Part shown: positions 46,071 through 55,452 of the stretch, one piece after another
How positions within the stretch are numbered: position 1 is the first letter of the stretch
How the letters are laid out: every line of letters begins with the position of its first letter
Assembly (NCBI GenBank): GCA_033398695.1
Contig: CM065801.1
Coordinates: 109,082,670-109,146,669, forward strand
Direction of reading: 5' to 3'
Source: Orobanche coerulescens
Taxonomy: Eukaryota; Streptophyta; Magnoliopsida; Lamiales; Orobanchaceae
DNA: 64,000 nt
Notes under the pieces: generated by a model
The model's database searches: none
What the model was told of the DNA's origin: nothing
The model's input: only the letters and a program-made list of their open reading frames with translations
Made by a program: the position numbers and the translations under genes

Positions 46071-46238
46071 ACCATTTCGGCACTGAGGAATAATGTGCTT
46101 GCAAAATGTTATGGTGGAGATGTTACAAGGAAGAAGAATTTGTTGGAGAAACAGAAAGAAGGAAAGAAACGAATGAAGCGTGTGGGATCAGTAGATATAC
46201 CCCAAGAGGCTTTTCATGCCATATTAAAGGTATCATAG
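46071..46238 (+). pseudogene. GUF1: Last exon of mitochondrial translation factor GUF1/LepA (EF4), orphan fragment
   Basis: Translation [18 protein letters not shown], then [18 protein letters not shown], then [19 protein letters not shown] and a stop at 46236. This is the conserved C-terminal domain of LepA/EF4 GTPases, the ribosome back-translocation factors; the ending fits plant mitochondrial GUF1 rather than the plastid form. All conserved Lys/Arg residues are present and there is no stop or frameshift. A T-rich tract precedes it, but the base pair before ACC at 46071 is TA, not AG, so the normal acceptor seems lost; the next AG is at 46086-46087. Upstream exons are not found in the window, and a 19.6-kb chromovirus sits 120 bp upstream. 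Pseudogene or disrupted gene is most likely. Confidence 0.8.
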
Positions 46239-46892
46239 TGATCCAAGCCAGTAAATTTACAAAAGGAAGGCAGAATTTACAAATCTTTTATGTTTGAGCA
46301 AAAGTTAGAGATTGCCGACATTTCTAGTTAGCCTCCAGGCCCCTTTAACTCCGTCAGGATAAGGATTTTTTTGGTAGTCTAGTTGTACCAAATAATTGAT
46401 ATCCACATTATAAAGGCATTTCCCCCTTCACACTTGCTTTGAACTTACCCCATACGCACGTGTCTGGAAAGACTTGAAACTGATGATTATTAATTTATTA
46501 TCAGCAGATACATTGCATGGTCTACAGTAGTTTGAGAATTGTACACCAATAACAACAACAGTACCCAATCCCATCAAAGTTGGGGTATGGGGTTCTTTGA
46601 GAATTGTAGTGCATCTAAAAAGCCTCGAACTCATTATTTACTTTTTCTATAGCTACTAAAGGTAAATACATTTCATACTTCTCAATTAGAGTTGTAGTGT
46701 CTTCTTAGGATTTGGGACGAGGAAGTGGGGATTAGTTAAGGAAGCAACAGAAGAGGGTGAGAGCTTGTGATGGAGAAGTGAAAGGAATTTCATGGGCTGC
46801 TCCTCTTACCGTTGCATATGTCAAGTATGTAACATTTTCCCCATCTTTTAATCCCCCAAATGACTGGGACCAACCTCCCACCTGTAACACCC
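46239..46892. other. Post-GUF1 sequence, possible 3' UTR, no recognised gene
   Basis: AT-rich sequence follows the GUF1 stop and may hold its 3' UTR. At 46757-46880 a frame reads RACDGEVKGISWAAPLTVAYVKYV. It looks exon-like in composition but I cannot match it to a family. Confidence 0.4.
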
Positions 46893-48230
46893 CGAAAATC
46901 CACCAGAATATTACAGGCTGTAGACCTTTTTTCCACAAGGATTTACTAGGCTAACCACCACGATACGAATAACGTTTGATCGGTCTAGGTCAAACTACAT
47001 ATTAACACGGACCGATAAGGTCAAGTATTAAATTACACTGACCGATGAGGTCTCACGACTAAATCAATCCAAAGGTCCAAATACAATACAACGGATGACA
47101 GAATTTAACTGACTCTTAACTCTTGATTAGTATCACCTTCCAATCAAGAATCCTTGGATGCCTTATCAGTCGCGAAACTTCTGAAGCCTCATTTACAGAA
47201 GTACCTCATACTCAACTTTTGAGACAAGAGTGTTGTCTTCTCCAATAAAGAGATTTTCAGAATATGATCTTGAATGCTTGATCTTTACGATGCTATAGAT
47301 TGCTTTGATAACTTTGATTGCCTTGATTGCTTAGATCGCTTGTAAGTATTGTTCGCATCGTACTTTGCTCAATTCCTATCTTCAGATATTTATAGTACGA
47401 TCCTTTGAGCTTTCTTCATAGTCGTTGCACCACTGTAACAAATTCGTCCGTTGGAGAGTGGACTTCCTTGTTTATCTTATCAATCCGCTGCAAGGCTGGA
47501 TTCCCTTTTCAATTCCGACCATTTGGAAGACTTTCTTTGTAATAGCACTGTATTTCTTGATTTGAATAATCATAAAGTCTTCAGAATGCGAATCTCGATG
47601 AATATTTAATTCCTTGCTTTATAGGAATCTTTCGGCTTGTCTCCTCACGTCCGCATGTGACTTTCCGTAATTGTTGACTTTTTAACTCTTGCTGACGTGG
47701 ACCGAGTTACTTGGCTGATGACTTGACTTAGAACTTATCTAATGTCGTTTGGTCAAACCTGCCTGATGTGCAGTAAACCTTCTCTGATGAAAGACTTCTC
47801 TGATATATCTTCTCTGAGATAAAGTTCTCTGTCGTGATGAATCTTCTCTGATCTGAAGAATCTTCTCTGATCTGAAGTCTTATGACCTGATGAATGTTCT
47901 CTGATCTAATGGTCAAACTTCAGTTGATATTTGCATTGACCAGATCTCGTCTGATAACTCGACTGCAAATTGGTTTTGGTCAAACCTCTCTGATATTCTG
48001 TGTTGACCAAAACTTCTCTAAAGAATGAACTTGCCTGATAACTTCTGTGATTAGTGGCAGTTCTATACTTAGTCGATTAGCTAACTGATCAACACTTAGA
48101 CTAAATTTTAAGGCCTACAGAAGATACTCATTTGGTTCTTCTTTACATTTGTCAAGTACTTATACATTTGAATAATCAATTAATACAGGGATGACATCAT
48201 CAAAATCTAACAAGTATTCCTAACATTTGA
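46893..48230 (-). mobile_element. LTR-like segment (possible solo LTR), minus strand
   Basis: On the minus strand it starts TGTTAGGAATACTTG (48230) and ends GGGGTGTTACA (46893), which gives TG...CA ends. A TATAAATATC box lies near 47393. The TTTTGATGATGTCA phrase close to its start recalls copia LTR or pre-LTR sequence, whereas the end looks gypsy-like. Flanking bases (CCACC and TTTGA) are not a duplication, so either it is a chimaera or a flank was deleted. No coding sequence is recognised. Confidence 0.4.
47785..47915. repeat. TTCTCTGAT-type tandem repeats
   Basis: About eight copies of a short unit (ttctctgat/ctgaagaat) lie head to tail, including two identical 'cttctctgatctgaag' blocks. 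They lie upstream of the minus-strand TATA-like box at 47393 but are not palindromic. Confidence 0.7.
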
Positions 48231-48562
48231 ATCTTGGTATTATTGGGAGATACCATAACACCTTTGCAGGTGGTTTTCTGTAACGAACAGCAGAACTAGC
48301 ATTGCCTTCACTGTCGTTTTTGAAATGTGAAGTCCCACATACTAGACAGGCATGAAAATTTTTGTACTCATTTCTGTACAAAATACAATCATTAGGACAT
48401 GCGTCAATCTTCTTATACCCCATGCCCAATGGGCACAAGATTTTCCTCGCCTTATAGTTAGAATCTGGTAATTCATTATCCTCCGCAAGCATATGTTTTA
48501 ACAAAAAAGGTAACTATGTGAAACTTTTGTCACTCCACCCATAAGATGCCTTCAAGGTGAAC
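48231..48562 (-). pseudogene. CACTA (En/Spm) TNP2-type transposase fragment
   Basis: Minus-strand translation gives LKASYGWSDKSF, a stop, then LLKHMLAEDNELPDSNYKARK, ILCPLGMGYKKIDACPNDCILYRNEYK, HACLVCGTSHFK and PAKVLWYLPIIPRFK. This is the well-conserved N-terminal half of TNP2-like transposases, including its Cys-rich motif (CPNDCILY...CLVCG). It breaks off at 48231 where the LTR-like segment begins and at about 48562 where the truncated chromovirus begins. The catalytic region is absent. It is a remnant caught between two retroelements. Confidence 0.85.
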
Positions 48563-48571
48563 AATATTACA

Positions 48572-48584
48572 TTCTCCCCCTCTA
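48572..48584 (-). other. Polypurine tract of second chromovirus
   Basis: Minus-strand AGAGGGGGAGAA immediately precedes the residual LTR start TGTAATAT. Confidence 0.75.
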
Positions 48585-48606
48585 AAATAAGGTTTTGTCC
48601 CGAAAC

Positions 48607-51601
48607 TTAAGAATCAAAAAGCTTGGGGTGCCTCGAACGCATATCCTCCTCTAACTCCCACATTGCCTCTTCTACTCCGTGCCTCGACCATTGCACTATA
48701 ACCAAAGGAATGGTTTTCTGCCTTAACTATTTGACTCGACGCTCTAAAATTCTGATGGGCCTCCCCTCAAACGTAACATCCTTCTCGATCTCCACGTCCC
48801 CGAAATCAATAACATGGGACGGGTCCGGAACATACTTCCTCAGCTGGGAGACGTGAAATACACTATGCACATGACTCAACGACGGAGGCAAAGCCAAACG
48901 GTATGCCAACTCACCGACTCTCTCCAATATCTCGAAAGGCCCAATATACCTCGGGCTGAGCTTCCCCTTTTTCCCAAAACGGAAAACTCCATTCGATGGA
49001 GACACTCTCAACAGAACATGATCTCCCACCTCAAACTCCAAAGGTTGATGCCTAACATCCGCATAAGACTTTTGTCTACTCTGAGCTGCCAACATTCTCT
49101 TTCTAATCAACTCAACTTTCTCCCTCGTCTCTAACACAAGATCCGGCTCGGTGCCAACTAGATCTGATGGCTCATCCCAACATATCGGTGATCGGCAATG
49201 TCGGTCATAAAGTGCCTCATATGGTGTCATCTTAATCGACGCATGCCAGCTATTGTTATAAGTAAACTCAATCAAGGCCACATGCTCCTCCCAATCACTA
49301 CTCTAGTCTAACGCACACGCGCGCAACATATTCTCGAACGTCTGAAGGGTATGTTCGGACTGTCCGTCGGTCTGAGGGTGGAAAGATGTACTCAAATGCA
49401 AACGTGTCCCCAATGCCTTATGTACCGCCTGCCAGAAGTGCGATACAAACCGGCCATCTCTATCCGAAATAATGGTCTTCGGCATACCATGAAGCCTCAC
49501 TATCTGCACGATAAAAACACGAGCTAATTTTTCTGGACCCCAAGTATCCTTGATGCCCAAAAAATGTGCCAACTTGGTTAGTCGGTCCACGATCACCCAC
49601 ACCATATTCATTCCGGTCTTCATCCTCAGAAAACTCGTAACAAAATCCATGAAGATATCTTCCCACTTCCATTCCGTGACGGGAAGTGGTTTCAACAATC
49701 CGGCTGGTTGCTGATGCTCGATTTTGACTTGTTGACAAGTCGAACACTTAGCCACAAACTCGACTACCTCATTCTTCATGTTATTCCACTAGAAATTCTT
49801 TCTCAAATCTTTATACATTTTACTCGAGCCCGGATGGACTGAGTAAGGCGACGCGTGAGCCTCTCTCATAATATTCTGCCTCAATTCCAAGTCGTTCGGA
49901 ACACAAAGCCGACCTTGGAATCTCAACACACCATCCTCATGTATCACGAATCCCAGGGCTTTCCCCTTCCCTATATTCTCTCGAAGCTGAATAAACATCG
50001 GGTCCTCTAATTGTCCCTACTTAATGTCGTCGACTAAAGACGATGAAATGTCAAGTGTACGCAACTGCCCGGAACTCTCTGGCACAATTTTAATGCTCAA
50101 CCTCATAAACTCTCGCTGAAGTCCCGACTGAGCCGTAAGCAACTCAAGCGCCCGAAGCGATACCGATTTTCGGCTCAAGGCATCTGCCACCACATTTGCC
50201 TTGCCCGGATGATAGAGAATCTCGAGGTCGTAATCCTTAATCAACTCCAACCATCTCCGCTGTCTCATATTGAGCTCTTTCTGCATGAAAATGTACTTCA
50301 GGCTCTTGTGATCGGTGAAAATCTGACACGGTGAACCATACAAGTAATGACGCCAGATCTTCAACGCAAATACAACCGCGGCCAAGTCAAGATTGTGGGT
50401 AGGGTAATTTAACTCGTATGATTTCAACTGACGGGAAGCATAGGTAATCGTCCTCCCGTGCTGCATGAGTACACATCCGAACCCTTGGCCCGAAGCATCA
50501 CTAAAGACTGAGAAACCCTCATTACCACTCGGTAAAGCCAAAACAGGAGCGGTCGTCAACCGCTTCTTCAACTCTTCAAAATTATTCTGCCTCTCATCGG
50601 TCCACACAAACTTCTCTGACTTCTGTAACAACTGAGTCAGCGGTCGAGCGAGCTTAGAGAACCCCTCGACGAATCTACAGTAATATCTGGCCAAACCCAG
50701 AAAACTACGGACCTCCTTCACGTTCTTGGGCGGCGCCCAATCCAACACTGCCTCTACCTTATGTGGGTCCACACGAACACCCTCGGCCGAGATCACATGG
50801 CCGAGAAACATAACCGCCCGTAACCAAAACTCACACTTTGAGAACTTCGCAAAAACACGCTGAGTTCTCATAATGTCTAACACGATATGCAAATGACGGG
50901 CATCCTCCTCCTCACTCCTCGAGTAAATCAGGATATCGTCGATAAAAACAACTACGCATTTATCGAGGTACTCGATAAAGACTTTGTTCATAAGCTGCAT
51001 GAACACGGATGGTGCGTTGGTTAGCCCAAAAGGCATAACCACAAACTCGTAGTGACCGTATCTCGTCCGAAAGGCCGTCTTCGGAATATCGGTATCCTTC
51101 ACTCAGAGCTGATAATACCTCGATCTCAAATCAATCTTCAAAAACACGGTTGCCCCTTGCAATTGGTCGAACAAATCATCGATCCTCGGGAGCGGATACT
51201 TGTTTTTGATGGTCACTTTGTTCAACTCTCGGTAGTCGATACACAAACGAAGTGACCCATCCTTCTTCTTCACAAACAGGACTGGTGCGCCCCAAGGCGA
51301 AGCGCTCAATCAAATATACCCCATGTCTAGTAACTCTCCCAACTGTTTCTTCAATTCAAGCATCTCGACAGGCGCCATGCGGTATGGCATCTTAGAAATC
51401 TCCCGGCTCTAAATCAACGGTAAACTCGACCTCTCGATCCGGTGGCAAACCCGACAACTCATCTGGAAAGACGTCGGGATACTCACACACTACTGGAATA
51501 GACGAGAGCTCGACTTCCCCTTCTCCCGATCTCAAAGCGTAACACAAATACCCCGTGCAACCTCCTCGAAGAAGTCTCACTGCTTTCAAAGCGCTGATCA
51601 A
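48607..51601 (-). pseudogene. pol: Chromovirus Pol (RT-RNase H-integrase-chromodomain), interrupted
   Basis: From 51309 to the stop at 48607 one minus frame is kept, with stops at 51103, 50017, 49789, 49303 and 48727. The linker to RT (51601-51392, VCEYPDVFPDELSGLPPDREVEF) lies in another frame, so a small indel falls near 51390-51310. RT has [22 protein letters not shown] and FIDDILIYS (about 50950). RNase [16 protein letters not shown] and [10 protein letters not shown]. Integrase: HPGSSKMYKDL...CSTCQQVKIEH, SDRDGRFVSHFW (about 49450), then FTYNNSWHASI. Chromodomain (RPIRILERRVK, stop, then VQWSRHGVEEAMWE) lies at 48610-48760 with the stop inside it. Confidence 0.88.
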
Positions 51602-51607
51602 GAATCT

Positions 51608-53273
51608 CTAACTACTCCGCTTACGCCCCACAAAAGAATGCTCGGTACCATCAGCAGCTAACATCGAAACAGTTCTCGTTCTATAATTCATGATCGCCCC
51701 ATGACGGTCCAGCCAATCCTCACCCAGAATCAAATACTCATCTCTAATATCTACCGCAATCAGATTAGAAGGCCAAACCCTCCCCGCGATACTCACTGGA
51801 AAATCTCTAATCTCACGATCCCCCACGATGCTATCCCCACTAGGAAGTTTAACAACAAATGGTTCACACGAAACTAGGAAATCAACATGCAGACTACGTA
51901 CACAATCCATATATATGAAAGAATGCGTAGCACCAGAATCGAATAATACGGAAACAGGATGGTCAAGGATGTGAACGGTACCTATAGCCACCGTCGCGTC
52001 AGGATCTCCTGCTCGTCTCATCTCATATACTCGGGGCGGAACAGACCCCGTATTAGAAGCTCCCCCTCTAGAAGGTTGTCCACGTCCTCGACCTGTACCA
52101 AAACTCTGTTGTGGCTGAGGAACTGTCGGTGTCTGATTCACACTCAGCTCTCCCGCAGCTGGGGATGATATCTGAGTAACTGGTGCCCGAACTGCATCCG
52201 TACAAAACTTAGCATGATGTCCCATCCGACCGCACGCAAGACACTGAATCAGGGGCCTATCACACTCACTCATCATGTGGCCGGGACGACCACAGTTAAA
52301 GCATGTAGGACCGCGAATGGAACCAGTAGGAGTAGACTTAGAACCGTTTCCTCGCGCAAATGACGAAGACTGACTCCCAAAGACTCTCGAACCAGACTGA
52401 GCCTTCGGATACCCACCATACTTGCCTCCCGAAAACTGGTCGGAGGTCTTTTGTTTCTTCCCCTCGACTTCCGTCTCTGTCTCAGCAAACGACATCTCAT
52501 AAGCCATCGCCTTATTCTAATACTCTTTCAAAGTTGTGCATCCCAAGCCAGACATGTAGTGACGGATCAAAGTGGCAGATCTTACCAAGCTCATCTCGGA
52601 CTTGGTTTATCACATAATGAAGTTGTTGGTTGTAGTCCTTGATCGCTTGAGAAATAGGAACATCCTGGGGCTTAGTCTCAAAGAAGGCTCGGATCCTCCC
52701 CTCTTTCACTGGCCATGGACAAAACTCGTCTTCCATCAACTGCCGGAATTCTGCCCACGTGTCTGCCCGATCACGTGGTTTCACCGCTTGCCACCACGTT
52801 GCCTCCTCTTTGGCGAGGAAGTACTTAGAGATGGGTACCTTCCTCTCCTCAGAGCAGTTAGCAGCCTCAAACACCTTTTCCATCTCAAACAATCAATTTT
52901 CCCAACCGGAAGGGTCGGAAGCACCATCAAACTGCGGAGGACGCATACGAATCACGTCCTGAAGTAGCTTATCCTTTCCGGATCCAGTAGGCGGAACCGG
53001 GTTGGCATTAGTTTGGCCGACCAGGACGGCCTGAGTTAGTAGCATCATCTGGTTCGCTACTAGCTGCAAAATGTTTGCCACTCCAACATTCTCATATGCA
53101 TTACCTGAGCTAGCAGACTGATCCTGCTGACCCCCGGAACTAGGCGGAACACTGTTCGACAAAGAAGGCATAGCCGAATTGGTTCCCGAGTTATCGAACA
53201 TGGCCGCCCCACTTGCTGCGCCACGTCCCCTACCGCGTCCGCGACCGAGTCCGCGTCCTCTACCAGCAGGCAT
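51608..53273 (-). pseudogene. gag: Chromovirus Gag and protease, interrupted
   Basis: The minus ATG at 53273 begins MPAGRGRGLGRGRGRGRG, an Arg/Gly-rich start. The capsid follows (IRMRPPQFDGASDPSGWEN, a stop at 52893, then LFEMEKVFEAANCSEERK...TWWQAVKPRD). A frame change lies near 52510. The second part has two intact CCHC knuckles (CFNCGRPGHMMSEC and CLACGRMGHHAKFC) and the protease VLFDSGATHSFIY (about 51925), and ends at 51608. TACTTCTTCAG, a good splice acceptor, lies one base before the ATG, as in the first chromovirus. Confidence 0.85.
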
Positions 53274-53478
53274 TCTGAAGAAGTAATGGGTAAGTACATT
53301 CAAACGCAAAACGCAACAAGATGTCAGGAAAGGAAACAGAACAGGACAACGTAACGAGTCAAGTTAGAAAACCTTACGAGCACCAGCGTATTAAGATGAT
53401 GGCATTGCAACAATACTGTTCAAAAACGACACTCGACTAGACCCAAATAACCGACGGCCTAGGTATCCATAATCCTAA

Positions 53479-53491
53479 GGCTCTGATACCA
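53479..53491 (-). other. Primer binding site (initiator-Met type) of second chromovirus
   Basis: Minus-strand TGGTATCAGAGCC, an exact match to the usual plant PBS, lies 5 bp after the LTR end at 53497. Confidence 0.9.
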
Positions 53492-54817
53492 TATTCTGTA
53501 ACACCCCCAAGATGATCAGGGCATATTACAGCGCCGTGGACCCCACACTGTGGAATCCACCAGGCTAACGTACCAATACGACATTCGAGAGCGACATACA
53601 ATCATCAACAAAACGACAATTCAAATAAAAGACTACAATTCGACAAATAAAACCTGACATCAAATCCGTTTCCCAAAACGGGAACACAACATTAACAAAT
53701 TCAAAAGGGAAGTACTTGATTACTTAAACCAATTTCATAATACAGAAATCCAAAAACAAGACATCAATAACAACCGACGGAACAGAACACAAACAATTGA
53801 CTACTGAACAGTATCATGCTTGCCCATCATTCTCATACGGCTCGAGTGCTCGCTTGTCTCCACGACCTGTACCTGAAATACAAAACGCATTTCCCCCATT
53901 TAAGGGGTTAGCGACAACTGCTAGTGCAAGTACAATCCATTTGAACTACATTCTAATCAGATGAATATATGCGCCAAAAATCATTTTAGAAATCATTTAT
54001 ATTCCGGACTATTTACGGTGCACACGCACAAAACACATTTTCTCCAACAAAACAATTCAAAGTTAACCTTGGTATGAGACTCATGGCCACCGTACCCCGC
54101 AGAGCCCCATCGGACATCCCTGGGTGGTTAACCACAGTTCGTGATACGCACACACATGGCAATACGTATCCCTAGAGGCCCCGTCGGACCGTCCCTAGGT
54201 GAACATATACATATCCATCCACAACAACCACGAATAGCCACAATTCAAATACTAGAAGATGTAAACAAATGTAAAGTACTTGCCTTTGAGATATCTTTGA
54301 AGAATAGGAAATGAAATACGACTACGAACGGTCCGGATGGAAAACGACGGTTCCTAAACGAAGGATCAACATAACTCAGTCCTAACGGACAACAATAATC
54401 GAATGGAATACACCCATAACCCCGATTACAATTCACGACAATAAATGTTCAATCGATACGGGCGAGCGTTTACGCAAAATCTCCCCGTATCAACAATTCA
54501 CAGATTTAACTCGAAAAAAACGGATGGGGAGTCACCCAATAACAACAATCGGTAAGGAATTTCGTAACATACATGAACAATTCGGAATCAATCACGAAAA
54601 AACCCGAAAAACCCCCAAATTAGACAAGTTTAGGGTACGTGAAGAGAATACCTCGGATTCGGACGATGCAGGATGATTACGTTGATGATGATATGTTAAC
54701 ACGAACCTATGGTGATGGAATATGAAGAATTCTTCGATGAAAACTGAAGGGAATCGCCGTCTGGAGTCGCCCGGTGAAGAAAATGAAAGAAAAGAATGAA
54801 AACTGCTGTTCTGACCT

Positions 54818-54842
54818 GCCCGCTGTTCTTCAAACAGCGGGC
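54818..54842. other. Perfect hairpin (10-bp stem, 5-nt loop)
   Basis: GCCCGCTGTT - CTTCA - AACAGCGGGC. It lies just downstream, on the minus strand, of the palindrome cassette and possibly near the transcription start. Function unknown. Confidence 0.7.
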
Positions 54843-54844
54843 CA

Positions 54845-54925
54845 TCACGGCCGTAACAAGTGGTGCATTACGGCCGTAACAATGGCCATCTTACGGCCGT
54901 AACAGATGGGGTGTTACGGCGTGTA
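54845..54925 (-). promoter_or_regulatory. Four TTACGGCCGTAA palindromes at exact 23-bp spacing
   Basis: CGGCCG cores are centred at 54850.5, 54873.5, 54896.5 and 54919.5 (the last is CGGCGT). All three spacings are 23 bp. The motif is the same as in the first chromovirus but the surrounding LTR is different. Confidence 0.75.
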
Positions 54926-55452
54926 ACACCTGCTAGACGGCGGAGTTACATTCACTCTTGTCAAACGACTCCGGACGACTCCGAAACTCGGACCTGCTAT
55001 CGAACCGAAAATATGGCTATGAAGGATATTCGATGACGAGTCTAACCGTTACAAGAAAACATAATTCCGACTACCCGGGAATCCGAAATACGACAACGAA
55101 TATGAAATTCTTTAAAGTTATAGTAAATTACAAAAATGGCCCGAGTGCCCGAAAATCACGATACGACATCGGATTAACAAACCGAAAGTCTCAACACGAC
55201 CAACTCAATCATAAGAACTCATACAAACCAAGAAACAACGACAACGAATGAGTTTTACGAGAATCGAACCTACATACGGCAAAACATGATATAAAATGGA
55301 ATCACGTAAAAACATCACCAAAACTCGTCCAAATGGAAAAACTCCAAGAATAAAGTAGATTCAAAATGTAGAAACGGTTACAAACGAGTCGATAAAAATA
55401 GACATACACCAAAAATGGAAACTGCTAAGAATAGAAAGGTACGGATATTACA

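Larger units (their letters stand above)
48564..55452 (-). mobile_element. Second Tekay-like chromovirus, minus strand, 3' LTR missing
   Basis: The 5' LTR (53497-55452), PBS, gag, protease, RT, RNase H, integrase, chromodomain and PPT are present on the minus strand. Only 8 bp of the 3' LTR (TGTAATAT, 48571-48564) remain before CACTA sequence starts, so the 3' LTR was removed by deletion. No TSD can be identified. Coding regions contain several stops and at least two frame changes. Its LTR differs from that of the chromovirus at 26336, so this is a related but distinct family. Confidence 0.88.
53497..55452 (-). repeat. 5' LTR of second chromovirus
   Basis: 1,956 bp; on the minus strand it starts TGTAATATCCG (55452) and ends GGGGGTGTTACA (53497). 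It contains a four-copy palindrome cassette, a 10-bp-stem hairpin (54818-54842) and a candidate splice donor CCGAG|GTATTC at 54651. No perfect TATA box is visible. Confidence 0.88.

Noticed and set aside
46757..46954. Possible second host exon (RACDGEVKGISWAAPLTV)
   Set aside because: No family could be recognised and the frame runs into LTR-like sequence; mentioned only as a possibility in the spacer entry.
46893..48230. Clean solo LTR
   Set aside because: Flanking 5-bp sequences (CCACC and TTTGA) do not match, unlike 60870-63394, so it is listed only as LTR-like.
48564..55452. Second copy of the same chromovirus family as 26336-45950
   Set aside because: Both have Tekay-like proteins and the CGGCCG motif, but the LTRs differ in length and sequence and only terminal bases and short phrases match.
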